From: Actinomycetota bacterium
GTDB lineage: Bacteria > Actinomycetota > Thermoleophilia > Solirubrobacterales > 70-9
Direction of reading: 5' to 3'
Length of the DNA stretch: 64,000 nucleotides
Assembly: GCA_018268415.1 (NCBI GenBank)
Contig: JAFDWO010000160.1
Span: 90,377 to 154,376 of the forward strand
A program made the translations under genes and the position numbers. The notes beneath the pieces were generated by a model. It worked only from the letters and a program-made list of their open reading frames with translations, searched no databases and was not told the DNA's origin. This document shows, one piece after another, positions 1-9,411 of the stretch (positions are counted from its first letter, which is position 1; each line of letters starts with the position of its first letter).

Positions 1-1
1 G

Positions 2-448
2 AACGCGCGCCGCGAAACGACGCCGCTCGCGCTCCGCGCCAGCCTCGAACACGGCCACTCCCTGCACGAGTCGATCGTGATCATCTCGATCGAGACCACC
101 CGCACCCCCTACGTCTCCGAAGACGACCACCTGGTCGTCGACAACCTCGGCTACGAGGACGACGGCATCTCCCACCTGACCGTCAAGGTCGGCTTCCAGG
201 AAGCGATCAAGGTGCCCCGCCTCTTCGCCATCGCCTGCACCCGCGGGCTCGAGGGCGACGCCAACGAGGAGGACGCCGTCTACTACCTCTCCCAGGTGAC
301 GATCCGCCCCGTGGACCGCCCCGACGGCATGCGGCGCTGGCGCAAGCAGCTCTATGTCGCGCTGGCCCGCAACGCCTCGAGCCCCGCCGACTATTTCCAC
401 CTGCCCGCCGACCGTACGGTGACGATCGGCTCGGCGATCGATCTCTAG
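2..448 (+). CDS. kup: Kup-family potassium uptake protein, C-terminal part (5' truncated by window edge)
   Basis: An open frame enters from the left edge with no stop, giving 148 codons of the cytoplasmic C-terminal domain of a KUP/HAK/KT potassium-proton symporter. Family features are visible: a histidine-rich lead-in ending HSLHESIVIISIET (the family has HE-R-VV-L), then GYEDDGISHLTVKVGFQE, VPRLF, YYLSQ, MRRWRKQLYVALARNASSPADYFHLP, and a terminal VTIG like the family LG-V-I ending. The transmembrane part lies outside the window. A GTG at 77 would give a 123-residue product, but homology clearly extends upstream of it, so it is not the real start. The TAG stop overlaps the stop of the convergent SDR gene in a CTAG palindrome. 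Confidence 0.88.
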   Translation, partial: NARRETTPLALRASLEHGHSLHESIVIISIETTRTPYVSEDDHLVVDNLGYEDDGISHLTVKVGFQEAIKVPRLFAIACTRGLEGDANEEDAVYYLSQVTIRPVDRPDGMRRWRKQLYVALARNASSPADYFHLPADRTVTIGSAIDL

Positions 449-1269
449 TCGCCGTGGGCCTCCCGGGCCAGCCAGTCCCACTCCTCCCAGCTCGCCAGCC
501 GGCCCTCGTAGTCGGGTCGCACGAGGTCGAATGCGTTGACGCCGAAGAAGCAGCGCAGTGGCGGCTCCTCCGCGTCGACCAGCTTGAGGATCGCCGGCCC
601 GCTCGCCTCCGGGTCGCCGCGTTTCGTCGTGCCGCGCCGGGCCGCGGTTTTCTCGCGCACGCCGTCGTAGGCCGCCATCTGCTCGGCGTGCACCGACGAG
701 GGCCCGGCCCAGTCGGTCGAGTACCCCTGCGGCTCGACCAGCGTCACCTTGATGCCGAGGTCGGCGGTCTCCGCCGCGAGCGACTGGCTGAATCCCTCGA
801 GCGCCCACTTCGAGGCGTGGTAGAGCCCGATCCCCGGGAAGGCGGTGACACCGCCGATCGAGGACACCTGGATGATGTGGCCGGAGCCCTGCTCGCGCAG
901 GATCGGCAGCGCCGCCTTGGTCACCCAGAGCGCGCCGAAGACGTTCGTCTCGATCTGGTCGCGGGCCTGCTCGGGCGTCACCTCCTCGATCGTGCCGAAG
1001 AGCCCGTAGCCGGCGTTGTTGACGACCACGTCGAGGCGACCGAACGCCTCGTGCGCCTGCTTCACCGCGGCGAAGTCGGCGTCCATGTCCTGGACGTCGA
1101 GCGCCAGCGTCAGCACGTTGTCGCCGTAACGCTCGGCAAGCGGCTCGAGGGTCGAGGCGTCGCGCGCCGTCGCCGCCACCTTGTCGCCGCGCGCCAGCGC
1201 CGCTTCGGCCCAGATCCGGCCGAAGCCCTTCGAGGTACCGGTGATGAACCAAACCTTGGGATCTGCCAT
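445..1269 (-). CDS. SDR-family NAD(P)-dependent oxidoreductase
   Basis: A 274-residue classical short-chain dehydrogenase. The Rossmann glycine motif TGTSKGFG is at residues 10-17, NNAG at 84-87, a catalytic serine in VSS near 136, and the catalytic pair Y150/K154 in YHASK. The length and the C-terminal substrate region fit the subgroup of uncharacterised SDRs often annotated as oxidoreductase or ketoacyl-reductase-like; the substrate cannot be read from the sequence. It starts at ATG 1269. It converges with the kup gene, the two stops sharing CTAG, and lies downstream of the SGNH-hydrolase gene on the same strand but with a 57-base gap, so co-transcription is possible but not shown. Confidence 0.92.
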   Translation of the reverse strand: MADPKVWFITGTSKGFGRIWAEAALARGDKVAATARDASTLEPLAERYGDNVLTLALDVQDMDADFAAVKQAHEAFGRLDVVVNNAGYGLFGTIEEVTPEQARDQIETNVFGALWVTKAALPILREQGSGHIIQVSSIGGVTAFPGIGLYHASKWALEGFSQSLAAETADLGIKVTLVEPQGYSTDWAGPSSVHAEQMAAYDGVREKTAARRGTTKRGDPEASGPAILKLVDAEEPPLRCFFGVNAFDLVRPDYEGRLASWEEWDWLAREAHGD

Positions 1270-1326
1270 GTGTCCTCCCTGGGAATTGACTGGGACGACC
1301 GATCCTTGCAGGCGGCCGTGCCCGGC

Positions 1327-3105
1327 TCAGCCGCCCGGCGTGGGAGGCGGGACCTGGCTCGCCATCTGCCGGTAGCCGGCGGGGCTCGGGTGGATGCCGG
1401 TGTCGGCGCTGATCACCCACGGTTCGCCGCCGCCCTGGGGGCCGTCGCAGAAGGAGAGGTAGTGGCCGACCTCGAGCTCGTCCTGGGTCGGCGTCGCCTG
1501 CACGCTCGGCCCGTCGACGGTGAAGCCGAAGCTCGAGCAGGAGTAGGAGGCGGGGTACACCGGTTCGAGGCTGACGCCGACGTTGAAGTGGGGCGGCGCC
1601 ACCACCTGGAGGCGGCTCGGGCTCACTTCCCGGGCGACGGCGGCGATGGTTTCGTTCATCAGCTTCGCCATCTCGGCGATCTGGGTGACGCTGTAGGCGA
1701 GCGCCGAGCTGGGGATCGAGAGGTGGTACTGCATCAGGTAGATCGTCGCGTGCGTCCTTTCCACCAGGCTCGCGTACAGCTTTTTCAGTTCCCGCTTCAG
1801 GTGGACTTCTTCGAAGGCTTCTTCGACGCATTCCCGATAGCCGCCGACGACGTCGGACTCGAGCGCGCACGCCATCGACCCGAGCCCGAACAAGGTGTTG
1901 GAGAGGATCGGATTGGCGCCGATCGTCATCAGGATGTAGTCCGGGTTTTCGGCCTCGATCTGTGCGGTCGTTTCCTGGAGGCTCCCGCCGGGCAGCCAGC
2001 TGCTCGGTTCCGATCCGCTGACGGCGAAGTTCTTGTAGTTGGTGACGCCGTAGTCGTTCGCCCACTGCGCCGCCCAGGAGACGTTGTTGGCGAGCCCATA
2101 ATCGGGCGCATAGGGGACCTTGGAGAGGCCGTTCGCGGTCGCGGTCGAGTTGGAGGAGCAGGCGTCGTCGAGCACCGCTCCCACCGGCTTGCATTCGTAA
2201 AGGGAGGAGAAGGACATCGGCGTGCCGTCGCTGTAGAAGCCGAACCCGGCGGTGACCGAGTCGCCCATCGCGCGGACGACCGGGCCCTGGCCCGACCGCG
2301 CGCCGGTCAGGGGAGAAGGCTGCCAGGGCCGGGCTACCTGGATGACGATGGTGGCGTGATCGAGGCCGATCGTCTCGGTGCCGGGCGTGCGCGGCGCGGT
2401 GTAGGACAGCGCCTCGTCGCCGAGGCGCGCGACGCCGGCGCTCGCGCCGGAGGCGACGCTCCAGCGCACCGGCCGGGTGCACGCGGGCAGCGGGATCGTG
2501 GCGTGTCGACGCGGCATCACTTCGACCACCGGAACCGTGGCGCAGAAGGGCCGTGCCGCCGATGCGGACGCCGCGCCCGCACCGGCCGGGCGCACGAGCC
2601 GGACGGTGCGGTGCAGGACGCGGCTGGGCCCGATGTCGACGCGACCGTCCTCGTCGATGTCGATGCCTGCCTCGGCGTCGACCGTGACGGTCGGTTTGCG
2701 CCCTTCGTCCCAGGCCCTCGACAGCTTTCGCGCGATCGTCGTATTCAGGTCGATCTCGTGCACGAAGGTGAACGTGCGCCGCCGCTCCGGTCGCCGCTGC
2801 GGTCCGGCGCTCAGCCGGTGGAAGAGGACGCCGATCCGCGCGGCCCCCGACCCGGTGTTGATCTGGACCGCCACCGACATCCGTCGTCGCGCCGCCTGGA
2901 TCGGATAACGGACGGCGAGCAGGAGGGCGGCGCGGCCGCCGGGGGTATGGGCGAGCGCCACCCGGCCGAGCTTGATCGCGGCCGGTGGGCGGATCGTCTT
3001 CTGCTCGTGCCCGCTCGGCGCCGCGCCCGCGGTCGGTGCGGCCGCGAGGAGGACGGCGAGCGCCCCGAGCAGGGCGGCGATGCGGAGTGGGCGCGGTGAC
3101 TTCAC
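1327..3105 (-). CDS. secreted SGNH/GDSL-type hydrolase
   Basis: About 592 residues from the GTG at 3105 (VKSPRPLRIAALLGAL), chosen because it gives a compact signal peptide ending near TAGAAPSG; a start at 3132 would add nine residues. After a ~270-residue N-terminal region of beta character, the SGNH hydrolase domain begins with block I RAMGDSVTAG (about residues 278-287, nucleophile Ser of GDS), has MTIGANP as the block III-like segment, and ends with GIHPSPAGYRQM, the block V Asp/His motif. Several cysteine pairs (for example SLYECKPVG and DDACSS) suit an exported enzyme. Family members are esterases or lipases; the substrate is unknown. Confidence 0.85.
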   Translation of the reverse strand: MKSPRPLRIAALLGALAVLLAAAPTAGAAPSGHEQKTIRPPAAIKLGRVALAHTPGGRAALLLAVRYPIQAARRRMSVAVQINTGSGAARIGVLFHRLSAGPQRRPERRRTFTFVHEIDLNTTIARKLSRAWDEGRKPTVTVDAEAGIDIDEDGRVDIGPSRVLHRTVRLVRPAGAGAASASAARPFCATVPVVEVMPRRHATIPLPACTRPVRWSVASGASAGVARLGDEALSYTAPRTPGTETIGLDHATIVIQVARPWQPSPLTGARSGQGPVVRAMGDSVTAGFGFYSDGTPMSFSSLYECKPVGAVLDDACSSNSTATANGLSKVPYAPDYGLANNVSWAAQWANDYGVTNYKNFAVSGSEPSSWLPGGSLQETTAQIEAENPDYILMTIGANPILSNTLFGLGSMACALESDVVGGYRECVEEAFEEVHLKRELKKLYASLVERTHATIYLMQYHLSIPSSALAYSVTQIAEMAKLMNETIAAVAREVSPSRLQVVAPPHFNVGVSLEPVYPASYSCSSFGFTVDGPSVQATPTQDELEVGHYLSFCDGPQGGGEPWVISADTGIHPSPAGYRQMASQVPPPTPGG

Positions 3106-3178
3106 GCCGGGCAACCTACCGCCGCCGGCCACCGCCGACGATCGGATAGCCGGCCAGAGCAGAGGCGCCCGGCGCGGA

Positions 3179-4216
<1,038 letters not shown>

Positions 4217-4230
4217 CGCGGAGCCAGGCG

Positions 4231-4881
4231 TCAAGCGGACCGCTCCCCGGACCGCGGGTGCTCCCCCGCTTCCGCCTCCCACTCGCGTTCCATCTCGTCG
4301 GCCAGCGCGCGGTGTTCGTAGGGGCCGGGCTCCCGCAGCCTGGCGATCACCTGGCGCCGGCTCAGGTCGTCCTTGTCCTGGCTCAGCTTGCGCTTGCAGA
4401 CGAAGCGGCTCACCGGGATCCGCAGCCCGACCGTTCCCTTGGCGACCTCCCGCCCCCACTCCTGGTCCAGGTAGAGGGGCTCCTCGACCTGCCGCTCGAA
4501 GCGCTCGACCAGCCGGGTCAGCGTCGTCAGGTTCTCCTCCTCGTCGAGGACCTCGGGCACCCCGTATATATGGGCGACGCTGAAGTTCCAGGTCGGCGCC
4601 CGCGTCGCCTCGGGTCCGTACCAGCTCGGTGACACGTAGCCCTGGCGCCCCTGGACGATCACCAGGACCTCCCGCTTGCCGAAGCCGTGCACCTCCTCGT
4701 CGGGGCGGCCGACATGGGTGAGCAGCGCGAGGCCCTCGGCGTCCTCGTCGAGGAGGAACGGGTAGTGGGAGGCGATGAGCTCGCCGCTCCCATCGCTGAC
4801 GATCGTCGCCCACGGGTTCTCTCGAACCAGATTCCGGACTGCCTCGGGGTCGGTGGTGGCGTGCGCGGGGTTGGGCCGCAT
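4231..4881 (-). CDS. FMN-binding PaiB-family protein
   Basis: A 216-residue protein from ATG 4881. It matches the PaiB/FMN-binding negative regulator family: LVRENPWATIVSDGSG and IASHYPFLLD near the N terminus, GYVSPSWYG, PTWNFSVAHIYG, and a C-terminal region with IPVSRFVCKRKLSQDK. In Bacillus, PaiB is described with the spermidine acetyltransferase PaiA; the fold is a split-barrel flavin-binding domain, so an enzymatic role is equally possible. It precedes the HDAC-like gene with an almost overlapping junction. The HIYG tetrapeptide uses the rare isoleucine codon ATA (bases 4562-4572), a feature shared with two unrelated genes in this window. Confidence 0.87.
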   Translation of the reverse strand: MRPNPAHATTDPEAVRNLVRENPWATIVSDGSGELIASHYPFLLDEDAEGLALLTHVGRPDEEVHGFGKREVLVIVQGRQGYVSPSWYGPEATRAPTWNFSVAHIYGVPEVLDEEENLTTLTRLVERFERQVEEPLYLDQEWGREVAKGTVGLRIPVSRFVCKRKLSQDKDDLSRRQVIARLREPGPYEHRALADEMEREWEAEAGEHPRSGERSA

Positions 4882-4918
4882 CGCCAGATTGTTCCCGATC
4901 GGCGGGCAGGGAAAAGGA

Positions 4919-4947
4919 GGGGGCCGGCTCCCAGGCTGCCGGCCCCC
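4919..4947 (-). terminator. rho-independent-type terminator behind the 22-residue peptide gene
   Basis: A perfect 10-bp GC stem (GGGGGCCGGC / GCCGGCCCCC) with a 9-base loop. Read on the minus strand it lies just after the peptide gene stop at 4955 and is followed by CTCCTTTTCCC, a weak T-rich tail. Confidence 0.7.
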
Positions 4948-4954
4948 GAAGAGC

Positions 4955-5023
4955 TCAGGCGCCCTTGTTGGTCGAAGCGCTCGGCGCGGACATCTCGGCA
5001 ACGGCGATCTTCACGATGGTCAC
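4955..5023 (-). CDS. candidate 22-residue peptide gene
   Basis: A very short frame encoding VTIVKIAVAEMSAPSASTNKGA from GTG 5023 (or 19 residues from the in-frame GTG at 5014). Support is contextual: a strong purine-rich ribosome-binding stretch AGGGAGAAGGGGG lies directly upstream, a strong hairpin terminator follows the stop by 7 bases, and a winged-helix regulator is transcribed divergently from the same intergenic region. The product has a hydrophobic start and a small, polar, Ser/Ala/Thr-rich end; it has no signal peptide or metal motif. I do not recognise a family. It could be a signalling peptide, a leader peptide or a modified-peptide precursor, but nothing in the sequence proves translation. 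Confidence 0.45.
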   Translation of the reverse strand: MTIVKIAVAEMSAPSASTNKGA

Positions 5024-5086
5024 CCCCTTCTCCCTGGTCTTTTTTGCAGCGACTGTTCGGTGGGACCAGTTCCACCGCTGAAAGCG

Positions 5087-5127
5087 ATTCCAGCAGTACA
5101 CGGCATTCCAGCAATATCCGCTGGAAT
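5087..5127. promoter_or_regulatory. candidate operator between the small peptide gene and the wHTH regulator
   Basis: Three copies of the half-site ATTCCAGC: direct copies at 5087-5094 and 5105-5112, 18 bases apart, and an inverted copy GCTGGAAT at 5120-5127, forming a perfect 8-bp palindrome with a 7-base spacer. It lies 61 bases upstream of the regulator start and in the shared divergent promoter region, so autoregulation is the natural guess. Confidence 0.55.
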
Positions 5128-5187
5128 TGCTCAGGAAGTCCTCTACGATCGAATGCGATATCCCGCTTCAACCAAGGAGACCAGCCG

Positions 5188-5796
5188 ATGCCCCCCGCCA
5201 AAACCGACACCGCCACGATGGAGACGACCCTCGCCGCGATCGTCGCCCACCCGACCAGGGCACAGTGCTTCGTGATCCTGACCGAACGCACCGCAAGCCC
5301 AGTGGAAATCGCCCAGGAGATCGGCAAAGACGTGGGCCACGTCGGCTACCACGTCCGTAAGCTGCAGCAGCTCAACCTGATCGAGCTCGTCGACGAGCGG
5401 CCCGTCCGGGGGGCGGTGGAGCACTTCTACCGCGCGATCGTGCGGCCGGTCGTGAACGAGGAGGAATTCGCCGCCCAGCCGCAGGGCGAACGCGAAATCT
5501 ACACCCGCCACATCCTCCAGCTCCACGTCAGCGATATATCGCGGGCGATGGACGAGCACGTCTTCGACAAGCGGCCGAACCGCTGGCTCGTCCGCACCCC
5601 GATCGTGGTCGACGAGGAGGGCTTCGACGAACTCGCCGCCCTCCATGCCGAGATCTACGAGCGCACCCTCGATATCCAGGCGCGCAGCGACGAACGGCGC
5701 ACGGGCACAGATGACGAAGGCATCGCGACGATGTCGACCAACATGTTCTTCGAGGTGCCCGCACGACGCCGGAAGCCGACCCCCGAGCAGCCCTGA
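5188..5796 (+). CDS. ArsR-like winged-helix transcriptional regulator
   Basis: A 202-residue protein starting at ATG 5188 with a good ribosome site AAGGAGA seven bases upstream. Residues about 8-75 form an ArsR-type winged helix: TTLAAIVAHPTRAQCFVILTE, then SPVEIAQEIGKDVGHVGYHVRKL as the helix-turn-helix, and a wing ending VRGAVEHFYRA. The remaining ~120 residues are a variable sensor-like region ending in a basic RRRK tail. There is no cysteine metal-binding motif, so the ligand is probably not a thiophilic metal. It is divergent from the candidate 22-residue peptide gene across a region with repeated ATTCCAGC half-sites. Confidence 0.8.
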   Translation: MPPAKTDTATMETTLAAIVAHPTRAQCFVILTERTASPVEIAQEIGKDVGHVGYHVRKLQQLNLIELVDERPVRGAVEHFYRAIVRPVVNEEEFAAQPQGEREIYTRHILQLHVSDISRAMDEHVFDKRPNRWLVRTPIVVDEEGFDELAALHAEIYERTLDIQARSDERRTGTDDEGIATMSTNMFFEVPARRRKPTPEQP

Positions 5797-5866
5797 CGGC
5801 ACCGGACATTCATTCGTCTACAAATCCGCACGCTCGCCGTGCGGGGTGCCTACTCTTTGTAGTCGC

Positions 5867-7534
5867 ATGCTTCTAGACGATCGATCGACCGCGCCGGAGT
5901 ACTCGCCGCAGGCGCCCCGGCGTTGGCCGAAGCGCCTGTTGGTCGGCGGCCTCGTCACGCTCGTGGTCGCCGCGATCGTGGGATTTGTCGTCTCCGCCTT
6001 CGCGCTCTCCGGCGCGACCCTCGAAGCGGACGGCTCCTCGCTCGGCAAGGTCACCACCGACACCTTCGGCGGCGACGTCTCCACCGTTCACGCGACCGCG
6101 GTGAAGACCGGCACCGACGTCCCGGTCGAACTGCAGGGCGATCGCATCGTGCCGACGGTGAAGCTCCATCCCGGCGAGCAGGTGAGGGTCGAAGCGATCG
6201 TGAAGCGGCCGAGCACGATCGGCTTCCTGGCCGGCAGCGAAAAGAAGCTGACGATGACGACGACCGCCCCGACGGCGGGCCTCAAAGGCCGCTGGCTCAA
6301 CGTCAAGAGCGGCAAGCAGCCGTACGTCCACTTCAACCGCCCGGTCAGCGAGGTCGCCTACGGCCGGCCCGGCAGCCTCAAGCACCGTCGCTTCGACAAG
6401 CCGCGCACCAGCTTCACGCTCGGCAAGCAGCCGGCGGCGGGCCAGATGCTGGTGGCGGCGGCCGCCCTGCCCTGGGAGCACGTCGGCAAGTTCAAGTCCG
6501 TCACCTGGTTCCCGGCGACCGGGACGCCGACCGTTGCCGCCACCCCGCCCGCGGGCTCCACCGTCTCCGCCTCGACGCCGCTCGAACTGACCTTCTCGAA
6601 GCCGGTGAAGAAGATCCTCGGCTCGGAAATGCCGACGCTCTCGCCGGAAGTCGCGGGCAAGTGGTCGCAGCCGAGCGCCCACACGCTGCGCTTCAAGCCC
6701 TCCGGCTTCGGCGCGCCGCTCGCCACCGATCTGAAGGTCGTGCTGCCGGAAGAAGTTGAAGTCGTCCAGACGGACGGCTCGACCGAAAATGCCTCCGACG
6801 TCAAGTGGGAAGTCCCGGCAGGCTCCGAACTGCGCCTCCAGCAGATGCTCGCCGAGCTCGGCTACCTGCCCTTCAAGTGGACCGGCGAAGAAGTCGCCAA
6901 GACGCCGGAAGCCCAGGTCGCGGCAGCGACCACCGAAGCCCCGAAGGGCCACTTCTCGCCGCGCTGGGGCAATACCCCGTCGGGCCTGAAGGCACTGTGG
7001 ACGCCGGGCGAAGCGAACGTCCTGGTGGAAGGCGCGCTGATGTCGTTCGAGGAACGGAACGGCCTCGAAGTCGACGGCATCGCCGGCCCGGTCGTCTGGG
7101 AAGCGCTGATGAAGGCGGTCATCGCGGGGGAAAAGAAACCGACGAAGGGTGCCGAAAACGGCTTCACCTGGGTTTCCGTGAGTGAGTCCCTGCCGGAGAC
7201 GGTGACCGTCTGGCACAACGGCAAGTTCGTCCTCACCGGACTCTCGGCCAACACCGGGATTCCCGGTGCCGAAACCCAGCTCGGCACCCACAACGTCTAC
7301 CTGCGCTACGAAGAAACGACGATGAGCGGGGAAAATCCGGACGGCTCGCACTACAGCGACCCCGGCATCAAATGGGTCTCCTACTTCTACAAGGGCGACG
7401 CCCTCCACGCCTTCGACCGCGCCTCCTACGGCAGTCCGCAGAGCCTCGGTTGTGTCGAGATGCCGCTCGAAGACGCCGAAGCGGTCTACCCCTACACGCC
7501 GATCGGCACGCCGGTCACGGTCAACCCGGCTTAG
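5867..7534 (+). CDS. L,D-transpeptidase (YkuD) with Ig-like and peptidoglycan-binding domains
   Basis: A 555-residue membrane-anchored cell-wall enzyme from ATG 5867. A single transmembrane helix (residues about 24-46, LLVGGLVTLVVAAIVGFVV) follows a basic cytoplasmic start. Next come Ig-like segments including FNRPVSEVAYG and PAGSTVSASTPLELTFSKPV, a peptidoglycan-binding domain (LRLQQMLAELGYLPF ... FEERNGLEVDGIAGPVVWEALM), and a YkuD domain with the active-site motif HAFDRASYGSPQSLGCVEMP, His514 and Cys529. Such enzymes make 3-3 crosslinks in peptidoglycan. Glutamate is written almost wholly as GAA, unlike the GAG-rich cytosolic genes nearby. Confidence 0.92.
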   Translation: MLLDDRSTAPEYSPQAPRRWPKRLLVGGLVTLVVAAIVGFVVSAFALSGATLEADGSSLGKVTTDTFGGDVSTVHATAVKTGTDVPVELQGDRIVPTVKLHPGEQVRVEAIVKRPSTIGFLAGSEKKLTMTTTAPTAGLKGRWLNVKSGKQPYVHFNRPVSEVAYGRPGSLKHRRFDKPRTSFTLGKQPAAGQMLVAAAALPWEHVGKFKSVTWFPATGTPTVAATPPAGSTVSASTPLELTFSKPVKKILGSEMPTLSPEVAGKWSQPSAHTLRFKPSGFGAPLATDLKVVLPEEVEVVQTDGSTENASDVKWEVPAGSELRLQQMLAELGYLPFKWTGEEVAKTPEAQVAAATTEAPKGHFSPRWGNTPSGLKALWTPGEANVLVEGALMSFEERNGLEVDGIAGPVVWEALMKAVIAGEKKPTKGAENGFTWVSVSESLPETVTVWHNGKFVLTGLSANTGIPGAETQLGTHNVYLRYEETTMSGENPDGSHYSDPGIKWVSYFYKGDALHAFDRASYGSPQSLGCVEMPLEDAEAVYPYTPIGTPVTVNPA

Positions 7535-7545
7535 GACCTAGGCCC

Positions 7546-8859
7546 TCAGTCTCCTTGGTCCGCCGCCAGGACGGCGCGCTCGATCAGGTTCGCGGCCAGC
7601 TCCGTCCCCGGCGCCGCCTGCAGGCGGCGCGAGGTCTGGGCGAGGCGGTCGGCGAGGGCGCCGTCGTCGAGCATCCGGGCGATCGCACCCCGCAGCTCCT
7701 CGGGCTCGTGGGCGTAGGTGTCGACGCGGACACCGAAGCCGGTCTCGTCGATCCGCTGAGCGTTGTCGTGCTGGTCCCAGAAGATCGGTAGCAGCACCAT
7801 CGGCTTGCCGAAGTAGAGGGACTCGGTGACCGTGTTGTTCCCGCCGTGCGTGATGACCAGGTCCACCTGGGGGAGGACCGAGGTCTGGGGGAGGAACTCG
7901 GCGCCGACCATGTTGGGCGCCAGCTCGAACTCGCTTGCCTGCGGGCCCTTGGAGACGATGAAGCGGTAGGGCGTCTCGGCCAGCTCCGCCACCAGCGTCC
8001 GCATCAGGGCGACGTCGGCGGAGCCGAGCGAGCCGAGGCTGAGGTAGACGAACGGCTCCTCACCACCGGCGAGCTCGTCCGGCAACCGCCAGTCGGGGTC
8101 GGTGGCCCGCACGCTCGCGCCGAGGTTGTGCCAGGTCGGTCCGAGGGGCTCGCGCCGGGGGTAATCGACCTCTTCGGGATAGAGGTAGAGGTTCAGGGTC
8201 GGACTGGCGTGGATGAAGTCGTCGCGGGGGAGGGGAGGGGCCCCGCGCTCGCGGCAGAACTCGTCGAAGTCGGCGTGCATCTCGTCGTGGGCGGCACGGT
8301 AGGCGTCCCAGAACCCGGCCCACTCGAAGCGGTCGTCGCTCGGCAGCCCGGAGAAGACCGGCGGCAGGTCGGGGTCCTTGATCTCCAGCGGGTTGCAGGA
8401 GGCGATCCGCGCCCAGGGCCGGCCGCTCGCGAAGAGCGCCGGGAAGGTGACGACGTTGTCCTCCACCACGAGGTCGGGCTCCAGCTCCCCGAGGATCTCC
8501 ATCAGCCGCGCGTCGACGTACTTGGCGCCGTCGATCAGCGCCTGGAAGGTCGGCGCGATGAACTCGCCGAGCTGCTGGGTCGTCGGCTTGCGGAAGACCG
8601 GCGCGGTGTCGCGGATGAAGTCCTTCCAGAACTGGCCCGGCGCTTCCTCGGTTTCCGGCGGCGGGGTCAGGCGCATCAGCCGCTCCTCGAAGCCCTGTGC
8701 CTCGAGCGTCCCGGCGAAGGACTCCTCGACGATGAAGACGACCCGGTGGCCGCGCCGGCGCAGCACGTCGCCGATGCCGACACAGTTGTTGGTCGGCCCG
8801 AACGCCCCCTCCGGGAAGAAGACGATCGTCCTGCCCCGCTGATCCATGTTGCTAAACAT
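7546..8859 (-). CDS. UGT/MGT-type glycosyltransferase
   Basis: About 437 residues from ATG 8859 (or 433 from ATG 8847). It is a GT-B fold transferase of the family that includes macrolide and UDP-glucuronosyl transferases: N-terminal FFPEGAFGPTNNCVGIGDVLRRRGHRVVFIVEE, a middle acceptor-binding region, and a C-terminal donor site with VYLSLGSLGS, the PQTSVLPQVDLVITHGGNN motif, and FGKPMVLLPIFWDQHDNAQR. The acceptor is not predictable; it could modify a lipid or inactivate an antibiotic. It converges with the L,D-transpeptidase (11 bases between the two) and is divergent from the PPOX gene, about 48 bases apart. Confidence 0.88.
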   Translation of the reverse strand: MFSNMDQRGRTIVFFPEGAFGPTNNCVGIGDVLRRRGHRVVFIVEESFAGTLEAQGFEERLMRLTPPPETEEAPGQFWKDFIRDTAPVFRKPTTQQLGEFIAPTFQALIDGAKYVDARLMEILGELEPDLVVEDNVVTFPALFASGRPWARIASCNPLEIKDPDLPPVFSGLPSDDRFEWAGFWDAYRAAHDEMHADFDEFCRERGAPPLPRDDFIHASPTLNLYLYPEEVDYPRREPLGPTWHNLGASVRATDPDWRLPDELAGGEEPFVYLSLGSLGSADVALMRTLVAELAETPYRFIVSKGPQASEFELAPNMVGAEFLPQTSVLPQVDLVITHGGNNTVTESLYFGKPMVLLPIFWDQHDNAQRIDETGFGVRVDTYAHEPEELRGAIARMLDDGALADRLAQTSRRLQAAPGTELAANLIERAVLAADQGD

Positions 8860-8907
8860 AGGCGGCGTGGACCTCGGCATCGGATATTTCCCCACTGCCG
8901 AGGAGGC

Positions 8908-9318
8908 GTGACCCCGGAGGAGGCGCGCTCCCGGTTCGCCGGCGCCCGCGTCGCCCGTCTCGCCACCGCCGACGCCGCCGGCCGTCCCCACCTCGTGCCG
9001 ATCGCCTTCGCGGTCGTCGGCGACACGATCTACAGTGCGGTCGACGCGAAACCGAAGCGCACCCGGGCGCTCCGTCGGCTCGCCAACGTACGGGCCAACC
9101 CGGCGGTGTCGCTGCTGGTCGACCATTGGGACGAGGAGGACTGGAGCCGGCTCTGGTGGGCGCGCGCCGACGGACGCGGGCGCGTCCTCGGCCCCGACGA
9201 CCGGGAAGCACGCCGGGCGATCGAGCTGCTCCGCGAGCGTTATCCGCGCCAGCGGGCCGACGGCGAGGTGCTGGCGATCGCGGTCGAGCGCTGGAGCGGC
9301 TGGGCGGCGACGCCCTGA
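8908..9318 (+). CDS. PPOX-class probable F420-dependent enzyme
   Basis: A 136-residue split-barrel protein resembling the mycobacterial Rv0121-like PPOX family. Visible features are EEARSRFAGARVARLATADAAG, PHLVPIAFAVVGDTIYSAVD with KPKRTRALRRLANVRANP, SLLVDHWDEEDWSRLWWARADG and a C-terminal AVERWSGWAA. The family binds flavin or F420 and acts as reductases of uncertain substrate. GTG 8908 is chosen because the homologous part begins there; the upstream AGGAGG is only one base away, closer than usual, so translation may start from a leaderless transcript or the true signal may differ. Confidence 0.82.
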   Translation: MTPEEARSRFAGARVARLATADAAGRPHLVPIAFAVVGDTIYSAVDAKPKRTRALRRLANVRANPAVSLLVDHWDEEDWSRLWWARADGRGRVLGPDDREARRAIELLRERYPRQRADGEVLAIAVERWSGWAATP

Positions 9319-9411
9319 CGGTCAGGCCGACACAGTTCCGTCACAGAGTTGGCACTGAATTCTTACTTTCCGCGCACCACTAACGCGGATTTCAGCGCCA
9401 CACTTCCCTCC

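Noticed and set aside
454..3099. 881-codon plus-strand frame opposite the SDR and SGNH hydrolase genes
   Set aside because: Antisense shadow with repetitive Arg/Gly/Ala/Val composition and no recognisable fold.
5031..5043. 13-base string shared with 20609-20621 (AGACCAGGGAGAA) as a conserved regulatory motif
   Set aside because: In 128 kb of double-stranded search space many 13-base matches are expected by chance, and the common part is mostly a ribosome-site purine run.
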